Shown: piece by piece, positions 8,083-20,500 of the stretch | Numbering within the stretch: position 1 is the first letter of the stretch | Layout: each line of letters begins with the position of its first letter | Virus record (IMG/VR): IMGVR_UViG_3300031951_000076 | Span: 1 to 64,000 of that record | DNA from: a virus | Strand: one strand, 5' to 3' | DNA length: 64,000 bases | Notes under the pieces: generated by a model | Seen by the model: only the letters and a program-made list of their open reading frames with translations | Database searches by the model: none | What the model was told of the DNA's origin: nothing | Program-made: the position numbers and the translations under genes

Positions 8083-8111
8083 AAAAAAGAGGAGATTTTC
8101 TCCTCTTTTTT
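8083..8111. terminator. Bidirectional terminator between convergent blocks
   Basis: A stem AAGAGGAGA / TCTCCTCTT around a 3-base T loop, flanked on the left by an A run and on the right by a T run, so that it forms a hairpin plus U-tract in both directions. It lies exactly between the stop of the + strand 50-residue gene (8082) and the stop of the - strand 1160-residue gene (8110-8112). It therefore ends both the replication and the structural transcription blocks. Confidence 0.85.
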
Positions 8112-11100
8112 AATATCCAGTTGCTTTTTTATAATACTCTATTCTATTTAGATTACTCAATATTGGTAATACTTTTGTTACTCTTAATAAAGTTCTTTCA
8201 CCATCATATTCTATTTGACCTTTATCATCTCGTGTCTCTAACATATAATTATACACAGCTTGTACAGCTTTCCCATAGTTTACTGCTGTTCTTATTATTG
8301 GAAAAACATTTGCTTGTAGTTCTGCTGCAGAACTTGGGCTCATGTAATATGTTAAATCTCTTCTTAAATCATGAAGCTGTCTTAATATAAGTAGATTGTA
8401 TAACTTTTTGCTTTTATCGTCATCTGGTACAGCTGCTTTTAATAAAAGATAAGCTGTCCATATTGTAATTATTATTTGAAATTCTTTAGCTGCTTTACGT
8501 ATATTAGCTATTTCCAACTGATCTTCTAAATCAAGCTTATCAGAGCCCATTAATGCTTTAGCCATTAATGGAACCATTTTAAATTTTTTATCTAATAATA
8601 ATCTACCAAAAGTTCTGTAATAACCTTCTTCATCTCTTTGTAAAAGAGCATCTCTATGTCTTGGATCAAACCTCACACCAACTGTTTCTGGAAGCCATGA
8701 TTTAAAAAGCATTAAAACTCTTCCAACAGCATTACCCTTAGCTTTAATATGCACATCCTTACCTGTAGCCCCATGTAGTTTATTTGCAAGCTGTCTATAT
8801 CTTAACAAACTATCTAAATAATACTCTTCAAATGATTTATTACCATTTTTAGAAGCATCCCATTCACCATATTTTTGTACATCATATTCTCTATCTTCTG
8901 TAATTGCATCTATATAGGATACTTCTTTACCATCTTTTGTTTTTATTTTTTCAAATTTCATAGCTGACAAAAGTGTTTCAGCTTTAAAATGATAATCACC
9001 AGATGCTAACCAGGTATAAGCTTTTGGTATCATTTCTCTAAACTTATCAACTGTTGTTTTTTTATTCACCATAGCTTTCAGATACATCCCATCCTCACCT
9101 TCTGCTAAACCTGCATCACTTAATAAACCAAAAATTAATTTTGTCATTTTAGTTTGATAAGTACCCATAGAAAAATACTTACCCGAAGATTCTATAATAG
9201 TTTGATTAGCCCAAATAAGCTCTTTCATAGTATAGTCTCTTCTAGATGCAGCATGTATACGATTGTTAATCTTACCAACAAGTAAGTTTCTTATAGCTGA
9301 AAAAGGAGAAAAACCTAATGCTATTAAACGTGTATTAGCAACAGCACTATCTAAGGTTTTTGTTACAGAAAAGTTTCTTCCACCTAAACTATAATATTCT
9401 CTTTCTTTTTCTTCAACTTTCTGTTCTAGCTCTTCTCTTTCTTTTTCTGAAAGTTTATCATCATCTAGTTTTTTATTTAATTCTTTAATTTCATCTACAA
9501 GAATTTTAGCTTTTTTTGCAGTTTCATTTTTCCAACCACCAAAAGTTGCTAATTCTTTCCAATCATAAAAAAGCTTTTCAGATTTATATATCTCATCTTC
9601 TCCTTGAATACCATAAAAACTTTTCATAACTGTATAGTCAACTAATGACTTAATACTTGTTGCATCTTTATCTCTTTTTTCTAACTTTCCTAATTTTTTA
9701 TTTTTGACATATGTTCCTTCTGTACCTTGTACAATATCAACCATTGTCTCAATTTCAGCTTTAACAGTATTTTTATGTTTATATGCTAAAGCCATATCAC
9801 TAAACATTTTAGCAAGAAGCACCATATCTCGTGATCTTTCATTTATAGGAACACTTTCATTTATAAATCTTGCTTCAAAACCTCTACGTTCTTTTTTAGT
9901 ATAAGCACCTAATTCTGGTTTTCTTTCAAAATTTGCAACTGTAAATGCTTTTGTAAACCAATCACCTAACCCTGCTACTGTTTCTTTCATATTTGTAAAA
10001 GCATATTCTTTTGCTAACCTATCAGCAAGTACAGGAACAAAATTAGGACCTAAATCTTCAATTTCTTCTTGTGGTAGCCAATGTAAACTATCGTTAATAA
10101 ACTTTACCCACCAGTTATAAAAATTATGAAGCTTTGGGTTATTCATTATTCTGCTGAAATTTTCATCATAGTATTCAGTGGGCACACCTTTAATCATTTT
10201 AGCAGCAATCAAATATGAATATTTAGCACCACCATATGCTGTAACTTTTTCATTTTCAGTAAACTTTTGTTCCATATATTTCAATGGATTATTAAGGTCA
10301 TCAAATTCTTTTAATTTCATATCAACATACTCTTCAAAAGTCATTGATTGTGGAACAACACTTGGATTCTTTACAGCTTCGTTTTCAATATCATATCTAA
10401 ATTCTTCCATAGCTTCCTCAAATTTTTCAAATAATTTTTGAGATTCAGCTATAATTTGATCAATTTCTAATTTAGTAAAACCTAAATTTTTAAGTTTAGC
10501 TACTTCATCATTTCTTTGTGCATCAGTATATTCACCTGGCTTTAAAAAATATAAAGAATTAAAAGCAACTGTATTAGCTTCATTCCAAGCATTAAATCTT
10601 TGCCAAGCTTTTTTAATAAGAGCTTTGTCACCGTTTGCTTTTTCAATGTCTTTACGAAGCATTGTATTATTAGACCTTCTAGCATCTATAAACTTTTTAC
10701 TATATCTAGTTGCAAGGTTTAATGTATCATTACCATCTTTGTCCTTTTCCACTTTAAAAAAGATATTAAAGCCATTTTTCTTTATTTCTTCAATATCTTT
10801 TATTTTGTCGTATTCTAAATCTATTTCAACAAAATTCTTATTGTGTTCTATATTTATTTTGGTATTTACTTTCTTAATTGCATAAGCAATCTCATTAGGT
10901 AAAGCAATTCCAGATGTACCAAGTTCACGAAACCATTCTGTTAATAAGTGAGTGTCTTTCATTTTAGTAATCTCATTCTCACTTAATCCTGTTGCAGCTT
11001 TTACAAGTTCAATAGCAATTCTTCTAGATTGATCACTTAAATCATGAAATTTAGCGTCTACTTCTTGAACTTTTTTTCTTATTCTTTCACTCTTAATATC

Positions 11101-11592
11101 TGTAGAACTTTCAATACCTAAAATTGAATATAGACTTGACCATGTTTCAACAATACTATTTGCAAATTGTAAGTCATTAAATGTAATTTGATCACTTTTG
11201 TACATTGCTTCAACAAGATCAGCATCAATCATTGCGGTATCTAATATAAAATCTAATTGTTTATCTACATCGGCTTCATTAAGATCTGAGATGGTCTTAG
11301 AAATATCTTTCATTATTTTTCTATACTCAGTCTTCTTTTGATTTTTTTGTTCTTTAGTTAGTTTTGGATCATTTCTAACAGCATCCATTGAAGCTCTTGC
11401 ATCTCTATATCGCTCTTTTAACATATTATTAGTTTCCATTAAAAGATCAGATACTTTTTTCTTTTTGGTAGTAGCAATAGATTTAAAAATATTATTTATC
11501 CCACCAAACTCTGTAAAACTATTTTCTGAAAGAACTTTAATAAGCTCTTCTTTAGTATACATTCTACCATTATATTCATACTGACAAGCCAT
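8110..11592 (-). CDS. Giant virion-associated protein (crAss-like cargo type), 1160 aa
   Basis: The last gene of the leftward late block. The 1160-residue protein begins MACQYEYNGRMYTKEEL, and the first third is charged and helical. Around residues 690-730 there is a Lys/Glu coiled coil (ELNKKLDDDKLSEKEREELE). The last third contains conserved-looking segments (LFKSWLPETVGVRFDPRHRD) and one hydrophobic helix at about 1032-1052 (IIITIWTAYLLLKAAV) that could span or insert in a membrane. No enzymatic motif is evident. The stop of the 3889-residue gene is 3 bases upstream of its start codon on the transcript, so they are co-expressed. By position it corresponds to the end of the transcription/cargo gene array of crAss-like phages, whose products are packaged and ejected with DNA. 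That role is inferred, not shown. Confidence 0.7.
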   Translation of the reverse strand: MACQYEYNGRMYTKEELIKVLSENSFTEFGGINNIFKSIATTKKKKVSDLLMETNNMLKERYRDARASMDAVRNDPKLTKEQKNQKKTEYRKIMKDISKTISDLNEADVDKQLDFILDTAMIDADLVEAMYKSDQITFNDLQFANSIVETWSSLYSILGIESSTDIKSERIRKKVQEVDAKFHDLSDQSRRIAIELVKAATGLSENEITKMKDTHLLTEWFRELGTSGIALPNEIAYAIKKVNTKINIEHNKNFVEIDLEYDKIKDIEEIKKNGFNIFFKVEKDKDGNDTLNLATRYSKKFIDARRSNNTMLRKDIEKANGDKALIKKAWQRFNAWNEANTVAFNSLYFLKPGEYTDAQRNDEVAKLKNLGFTKLEIDQIIAESQKLFEKFEEAMEEFRYDIENEAVKNPSVVPQSMTFEEYVDMKLKEFDDLNNPLKYMEQKFTENEKVTAYGGAKYSYLIAAKMIKGVPTEYYDENFSRIMNNPKLHNFYNWWVKFINDSLHWLPQEEIEDLGPNFVPVLADRLAKEYAFTNMKETVAGLGDWFTKAFTVANFERKPELGAYTKKERRGFEARFINESVPINERSRDMVLLAKMFSDMALAYKHKNTVKAEIETMVDIVQGTEGTYVKNKKLGKLEKRDKDATSIKSLVDYTVMKSFYGIQGEDEIYKSEKLFYDWKELATFGGWKNETAKKAKILVDEIKELNKKLDDDKLSEKEREELEQKVEEKEREYYSLGGRNFSVTKTLDSAVANTRLIALGFSPFSAIRNLLVGKINNRIHAASRRDYTMKELIWANQTIIESSGKYFSMGTYQTKMTKLIFGLLSDAGLAEGEDGMYLKAMVNKKTTVDKFREMIPKAYTWLASGDYHFKAETLLSAMKFEKIKTKDGKEVSYIDAITEDREYDVQKYGEWDASKNGNKSFEEYYLDSLLRYRQLANKLHGATGKDVHIKAKGNAVGRVLMLFKSWLPETVGVRFDPRHRDALLQRDEEGYYRTFGRLLLDKKFKMVPLMAKALMGSDKLDLEDQLEIANIRKAAKEFQIIITIWTAYLLLKAAVPDDDKSKKLYNLLILRQLHDLRRDLTYYMSPSSAAELQANVFPIIRTAVNYGKAVQAVYNYMLETRDDKGQIEYDGERTLLRVTKVLPILSNLNRIEYYKKATGY

Positions 11593-11595
11593 AAT

Positions 11596-14500
11596 TTAGC
11601 ATTTAATTTTAATTGATAAAGCTTTTACAATGTCTGAAAGATTATCTGAAATATTTTTTTCTCTAATCTCTTTTGTAACAATTGATTTTTGTATTGAATT
11701 TTGATCTGTTTTATTACGAGATTGAATAAGTCCTACAATTTTTGTTACACCTTCTTTAAGAACCGAGTCTTCTTTAATATTAATGTTAAGAAGTTTAAGA
11801 AGATCAGCAAGCATGTCCATGATTCTATCAAGAACACTTTTCTTACCATCATATGTAATGTTATTCATAAACTCTTGAAACCCTGAGTCTGTCATCAACA
11901 TACTCACAAAATCATGAATATTAGTTAATCCATAATACAATGATTTGTCTTTTGCTGACAGCATTCCATCTTCTCTATTCACTTGATCCATAGCTCTTTG
12001 TAAAGCAGGACCGTGAACTGGATCTGATAAAAGTTTTTGTTGTACAGCTTTAAAAAGATCATTAAGATCTTCAACCCACTTTCTTTGTTCACTGCTTAAG
12101 GTTTCTGGTCTAGCCATCAACAAATCAGCTGTTAAATGATGCATAAGCTCATGAACAATAACATCATGTAAACTTTTCACTGCACCGTCTAAATCAAATG
12201 AATTATTTTCTTGTAAAATTAATTCAGGATTGATTGATATAGTTTTTGTAAAGCTATTGTATTCTCCAGGATTTTTCAAACTTCTGTTAATAACAATTTT
12301 AAAAGGTGTTACAATCCCTGTTTTACCAATCATCATTAACAAACTCTTATTAAAACTATTTGTTTGCTTATAGAGCCTGTTTAAAAAGTCTTTACTATTA
12401 GTTTCTGTATCCTTACCTTGGAATAAAGCAGTTATTGCGTTATCCATAGCATCATTCATTAATGAATTTAAATTCAATTCAGTAGGATCAACTATGTCAC
12501 GAACAGATGTAGTTTCACCAACAACAGGTGCTACAGATGTAGAAGCAGGTTTTACTGCATTATCAAGTTTAGTTTTAGATTTATTGTCGTCTCTAATTGC
12601 TCCTTGAAACACTTCTTGGTTATGAATTATTCTAGAACCGCGAGGTTTTATGACAATTAATGTACCACTAGTTCTTGTCAAAGAAACATACATAGAACTA
12701 AATATATCATCTTGATTAATTTGAGCATTTTGTCGAGCTTGTTTTACATTATAGTCACCTACAATAACATTTTTAATACTATTACCTTGTGCAGTGTGAG
12801 ATGAACCTACATACGAAGGTGTAAATGGCATTTTTTTACTTGTAAGTCCTCTTAATTCTGCAGATATATTTTTAAACTCACGATAATGCATGCTAAAAGT
12901 TGCCAAAACATTTCCAGTTTTTGCATCTTTTATTTTTATATCTTCTTGTCTAGAAGTTTTAGAATTGTATTTACCCATTTCTACACTCAAACCAAGAGGT
13001 TTTCTATAACCACGTATTTTATTCTGTCTATTGTATAATAAAATATTTTCTGTAGTAACATCAAAGTCAGGTAAATGTCTTCTTAAATCACTAGATACTA
13101 CATCCTTAATTGATTCAACATTACTAACAATATCTATTATTTTATAACGAGACCTAGGTTTTATTATACCTCCAGATACATTAAAAACTTCTCTATCTCG
13201 ATTAAAAGGAACTTTTCTTTCCTTTAGTAATGCCTCTAGTTTTTCATCTGAAGTTTTATATTGAAACTCAGATCCTCTCATTTCTAATGCATCAGTAAAC
13301 TCAACATAGTCTCCATTTGAAAAGTTTCTATGATCTACTTGTTCAATCTGTTTACCAATCTTTAAGAAATATAATTTTCTAATTTTATCAGCTAAATTTA
13401 TTGTATTTGGATTTTCAACTCTATTATAGTGCACCCAAAACATTCCATAAGGATTATTATTTTGAGATAGAAAATCTGTATAATCGTCTATAACACCAAC
13501 TTCATTGTCAACAACAAGCATATTTTCTGTTGACTTATTTGTTAACGCATCATACTTATCAAATGAAAGTTGTCTAGGTTGTTTACCTTCTTTTGTTCTA
13601 TTAATATTATCTATTATCTCATTACCTACAGAGTCATAAATCTGATGTAATAATTTATCACCAGATCTCATTACCTGAGTAAGTTCTTTTGTTTTTTCTT
13701 TATTTAAAAGAAGGGTTGAAGATATAATACCTTTGTTAACAAATGCATTTTGTTGTTCACCAATTGGTCCCAGCTGACGATAGTCACCCATAAAAATAAA
13801 TATAGGCATTTTAAAACTATGTCCATTTTTTAAATCATATGCTGTTCTCTCAAGCATATCTTTAATGTCTTGTGTAGTTACCATTGATGATTCATCTACA
13901 ATAATAACATCAGGTGAGCTAAATGCTGGTTTATATTTTAAACCAAGAGCATAGTCTTCCGTAGAAGCCATTACTAAGTTTCCATTTTGATCAATCTTGT
14001 TTCTTCTTACAGCTGATGGTATTGTATTTACAGTGCCATCATTTGCTTTTTCAGAGTCAAGTCCAAGGGATTCTTGTAATACAGTTGCAGCTGTATGACT
14101 TGGTGTTAAATACATTATACTAACACCTCTATATTTATTACCTGAATCTAAGCTATCCATAATAGCTCTAATAACTGTTGTTTTACCAACACCACCTCTA
14201 CCAGCTAAACCAATCATATTATCCCACATAACTTTAGGAATAACACCACTAAACTTTATAGATAAAGGATCTAAGAAAGAAACTGTATTTTCTAATTCTT
14301 CAACACGAACTCTTTTTGAGTCTTTTAATATTTTTTCTACGTTTGCTTTAATAAAGTTGTAAGCTTCTTGCTGACCATCATTCATTAAGTATTTAGTGTT
14401 CTCATCCTCAAATATCACCATATTGTTAGGATTAGAACCCTCTGGTACATTTATACGTTTACCAGTCTCAGGATCTAAAGATTTTTTAATTATTTCTTTA

Positions 14501-17500
14501 GAACTTTCTACTATTTCTGTATCATTCTCTAATCTACCAGCAAGAGCTTTGTTTACTCTATTATGTATGTCATCACTTGTAATTTGTGTGCCATATGTTG
14601 ATTCTTGTAAAGAATAAATTTCTCCTGCAATATCAACATAGTATTTAGGTTTTGTTGGCATATCTGTCAATGTAACAACATTTTCAGGATATGTCTCAAC
14701 TTGGTAAGCTAATGTAACTTTATTATAAAGCGACATGTCTTCAACTTCTTTTGTTTTTACACCATCTTTATCTGTGTAAAAAACTTTAAAACCTTCTTCA
14801 ATACTTCCTTCAACAATAAAGTTTGAATTTTTATATCCTATCAAAGTAGAAGGTTGTTCATCAATTTCTTCTTCAGATGTAACTATAGATTCACGACTTT
14901 TGTAAGGCTCGTTTGTTCTTACTTCAAAAGCTTTTGGTAATATAATATTATCAGGAATACCAAACTTATCATTCATTCTTCTAAACAAATCTTTCATTTG
15001 TTCTACACTTCTTCCTGCAAGTTTTGTTCCTATTTCTGTTACATAGTATTTATTATCAGGATTATTTAACGCCTCAATTCTTAAAGCATTTAAATCTTCA
15101 ATAGTCATTTTATCCATAGCTTTTTTATTCTCTTCTGTAAGCTTAGGATAAACAGTAAGTTTATCATCCTGGTACATTTTAGTTCTAATAGCAAATGATC
15201 TACCTTGTAAACCACTTGCTTGACCTGTAATAGCACCAAAATCGTCAACAGCTGCTTTAGCAGCACCTAATCCATGAACACCTTTATCATTAGATCCAAA
15301 GACAAAGTATCCATTTTCAGGTAGATTTTCTTTAGTAATTTTATCTAGTGTAGTTTCTCTTTTTAATTCTTCTTTTACAACTTCTTTAGTTTTACCAAGT
15401 GTATTATTATATACATCTCTAATAGCTTGTTTAGCTGCTTCTTCAATTTCAGGTCCTTTGTATTGCTGTCTTTGCTCCCATTGACCTGTTTCTTTATTTT
15501 TAACATTATAAGCTTCAATATCTCTACTACCAACACCAGCAAAATTTCTAGTTAATTTAGGTGTTTCAGTTTGAACAAACTGTTTACCATCATATTTAAA
15601 CCATGCACGGTTGTTTAAATCCCATACATAAACAGGTTTATTTAATTTTATACCTAATTGTACAGCAACATTTGTCCCACCTTTAACTTTATCAAACTTA
15701 TATGATTTAATAGACTTAGTAGGATCAGTTAAATTATCTGGTTTTGATTTATCTATAGATGAATCTAACTCAGCAATAGCATACACAGCATCTGCATTAG
15801 CTACTTGATAATAGTTTCTCACTTTAAGATTACCTTCTGTTGTATCTGGATAATCTTCACCAAGAAGTCTTTTAACCTCAGCTCGTGCTTTATCCATTTC
15901 TTGTTTTGATAAAACAGTTGCTTGAACATTACTATCTCTTAATTTTTTAGAAAGTCCTTTATTACTTTCTTCTCTATAGTGTTTATGATTTTGTACGCCA
16001 AATTCTCTACCTATTACGTCCCAGAATGTATCAGCACCATAAGCGCCTCCAGAATGATTTACATAAACTGCAGGGTTACTTAAATCAAATGCTTCTACTT
16101 CTAAACCTTGTACCAATTCTCTAAGATCACTTTCTTCTTTTGCAAAATCAGCTGCACTTACATCAACTTGATTATTCTTAATAGATGATTCAAGTCTAAG
16201 ATTGTTAAAATCATATTCTTTAACACTTTTATATCCAAGAATATTAATTCTTTCATACTCAGCAATACCATTCTCAGGTATTGCCTCACTTACTCTTTTA
16301 TATAAGTAATTAACTGACCAGTCATTTTGAGGAAAGAAATCACTTGTATAACTATCATTAATTAGTATATAAGCAGGATATTTAAAGTCTACATTTCTTT
16401 CAGCAGCTATTTTTCTTTCTTTGTCATTTAACTTTTCAATTTTCAATGATTTAACAATAGACTGTGTTTTTTCATTAACTTGAAAATCCCCCACTTTAAT
16501 TTTAAAATTTTTGACATCTTTTAATGTCGCTGCATTATTTATTAAAGGTTTAAGAGATTGTTTAAACGCATTGTCTTTATCATTATTAGTTGAATAATTA
16601 AATTTAACACTATACTCTTCAGGATTATTCTGAACAATTTGATCTTTTAAAATATTAACACCAAATTGATTACCTAGAGTAAAGTTAAATTCATTATCAA
16701 AATCAGCAATTGAAGTTTGAAAATCTATATCTCTCATGTAATAATCAACAGGTATAAATCTTTGAATGTTACCAGCATCTCCTGTAGCATATGGATATAA
16801 TGCAAGTTCTCTTGCAATCTCTCTAACTATTTCATTTTCTGAAGTGGCTAGTTCATAAAAACCAGAAAGTATTTCTTTCTCGTTCATGTCTGTACCAAAT
16901 GGTGCTTTAAAAGATATTAAATAAGCATCACCTTTATATTGAGGTTCAACTTCAATATATTTTAAAAAGCCATTTGTAATAAATTCAGGATTTTGCTGAA
17001 GCTCTAATATACTTTTACCTAAAGATGTATCACCATTTAAAAGCCTACTTCTGTCTGTTTTTAAGTCGCCAAATAACTCTAAGTTAGGCATTGTGTACAT
17101 ATATGCTTTTATAGCATTAAAGGCGGTTTCATAAGCACGAATGTATCTTTCTCTTCCCAAGTCTTCTTTGTCAAGTCCCATGTCGTTTAATAAACTAACA
17201 ACTATATTTTCAAGTGTTCTACCTGTACTAACAGGAAACAACTCTTGATATATAGACTGAGCTTTTATAAGAGAATATAAAATTGAATGCCCAATTTCAC
17301 CTTTTGGAACAATTGAAATAAGACCACTATCAGAATCTTTATTTACTGCGCCTGCAACATTTGTAATATCTATAAATACAGATGATTTAGATAGTTTATT
17401 TAACTGATTTATCTTCTGTAGTGTTGTAAATACATCTGCACCTATACCTTTAGTATATGTATAAACAGATCCAAGTATAGTCATAAACTCTTTACCAATC

Positions 17501-20500
17501 TCATCTAATCTTGAGAATAATTCCAATGAGTCATACTGAGTTACATAATAATCAAGCAATAAATCTTTAACTGATTTATATCCTAAATCTTTTGAAAGTG
17601 TTAAAAGTTTTTCTTCTTGTACATCTCTAATGTTTTCACCTTTTGCTAAAGCATCTTCTTGAATTAATGCTCCAAAAACTGCTTGATTATTTGATGATAA
17701 AAGTTTACCAACAATCCACATATTTTCTAATTTCTCAACACTAAGTGGATCTTGTTTTTTCCTTTTTGAATCAGAAAGATATGCTACTAAAGATTCTTCA
17801 TCTTTAAATTTATCTAGACCACCTATTTTTCCAGTTATTTCACTTGCTATTTCTTGTACACTATTAACAAAAGCATTAGATTCAAATCCTTCAAATGAAT
17901 CTTGTTTCTTATTAATACGTCTAAATAAATCGTATATAACCTCTTGTGATGTTAAGTCCATTGAGAACTCAATTGGCAAAGCCACTTTATCTTCTGTTGT
18001 TAGCATATTTAAAATACCAACAGAACTCATTGCTTTTTTATCCCAGTTAAACTCTCTAAGATTAAGATTTTTAGCATTATCTACAGATTCACCAAATGGA
18101 ATATTTATGTTTTCACCTACAGTGTAAGTATTCCCAGCTTGTGATTTAGATTTACCATTTTGACCAATAAAAACAAACTCTTCAACTTTACCATTTACTT
18201 TTATATAAATGGGAAGTTTCACTGCTTCAAATCCTTTACCATCTTCTTTTTCAGTCATATAACCAAGCGTCAAAGGTTTATCTTGAAAGTCAGCTTGTGC
18301 AGAAATATAGTTTGCAAAAACAGATACACCATCTTTACCTGATCTATTATCTTCATGTCTTTTAATACTTGTGTTAAAATCAAGAGGTAAAACAACAGAA
18401 GGATCAGTAGATATATTATATTTCTCAAGAAGTTTACTTCTTTTATCAATTTTTACCTTTACTTCTGGAGAATCGATAGATTTTGTAATTTTTTCAAAAG
18501 CATCAGGATTTGTTAAAACAGTCCAATGAATATCTTTATACAACTCTTTTAACTGATCTTCATCTAAACTATCAATATCTTCAACTTTAGTTAGTTTATA
18601 AGGAATAGATTTATAACCAATAATATTTCCTTTTGAATCTTTTTGTGCAATTGATTTTGACTTGTACGCATAAAGTTTGTCAATATCAAAGTCAGAACCC
18701 ATCTGACCAGTAATACCATCAGGAACTATTATAGTATCTTCCATATATTCTGGGAGAAAACCTACCACTTCAACAGGTAATGTTGAAGGAAGACTTTGGT
18801 TAGGAATACGTGATGCAACAAGTCTTAATAATTTAGGATCAAGTTTAGACGTATCAAGTATTTTAACCTTATTTTCCTCTTTGATAAACTGTTTTAGGTC
18901 TATAAGTTTACCATTTTCATCTTTAATGTATTGTGATACAATTATTTGTGCTGGTTTAACTTCCCCATCTTTTTTTGAAATATAAGCAAGAGATGCTTTT
19001 CCATCTTTAAAAGTAGACGCATATGTATCAGTCCATATAATATCTGATTTAATAGATTCACTTAATGTACCAAACGTAAACTTAGAACCAACACCACTAA
19101 CTTGAATAAAGCTTGATCCATTCATTTTTAACATTACATTCTTGTTAATCATTGAATTTATCAAACCTTGAAGTTTCTTTGCTTTAGGATTTAATTCAAT
19201 TGGAAAAGCAATTTTCTTTGTTAAAGAATCTAACTGAATTGCTCTTAAATCGTTTTCACCATAACTTCCACTTGTATCTTCTAGTATTGTTTTTCTTAAT
19301 AGCTTGTAGAGACCTATATGATTTGCTTTTAAATTACCTAATTCTTGATCAAGCTCTTCTGATTTTAGTTTAAATAATCTAGTACGAACTCTTTCTTTTA
19401 AATTTTTTAATTCAAGTCCAGTTACATCACCCAGACCTTCCATTTTAAATACAGAATCAAGCAAACCATCAAAAAGAGTACGATTCATTTGTGTAATGAA
19501 AGGTATTTCATCTTTTTGATGAGGAATCTCTTGTTGAGTTCTTAAACCATCTCTACTTAAAATTTGCGTTGCTTTTTCTGTATCTTCTTTTGAAGGTTCT
19601 ACAAAGTTTCCATTTTTATCAAATAAAACTACAGACACTGTAGGTCTTCCAAGTTTTTTACCTGAAGCAAAATTTACACTATTAATATCATTTTGCTCCA
19701 TCCATATTCTTAGCTTATCTCTTTCACTACCTGCTTCATGTTGTGGTAACAAAGGATATCTAGATGACTTTACATAGTCAATTCTATTTAAACCAGTGTC
19801 TCCTTCGTTTTGATCACTAACCTGTACTGGTTTTAAAGGAGTAAATATAACTTTAACTTCAAGATCACTTAGTGTATAATAACCACCTTTACCTGCTTTT
19901 CTGATTTTATTTGTAATTGACTCCCATACATCTAAATCTATTTTACCTTCACTTGCTAAAAAGTCAATATGTTCTTGAACTGTTGTAAATTCTTGAGCAT
20001 CTGTAGTATCATTTTTAACTTTATTTACAACTATTGTTAGATCATCAGCTGTTACAGCTTTATAATCTTTACTAAAATATCTTTCACCTTTAGATGTAAC
20101 CCAAGACCAGTTACCTTGTGATCCAGGTGCAATTAAAGCTGCGGCACGCTTTGAAAATTCATCCCATGTGGTAAGAGCAATTTTAACTTTTTCGCCACCT
20201 GTATACTCATTAAAAGCTTTTTTAGTTAAACCTTTTGGCATTTTAAAAGCTACCATTGGATCAAACCTTAAAAACTGAAGTGTTTTAACTTGAGCATTCA
20301 TATAGTTAAGCTTCATATCCATAACCATTGCCCTTGCTAAATCACGTCCTTTTAAGTCAGTACTTTTAAATCTAAATAAATAATCGTTTGCTTTACCAGA
20401 TTTAAATGATGGAAAAGAAAATACTCCTTTATCAACTTTAAAAATACCATCAGCAACATAGTTGTTTATATCATCTTCAACAGACTGTTTAAACTCATTT

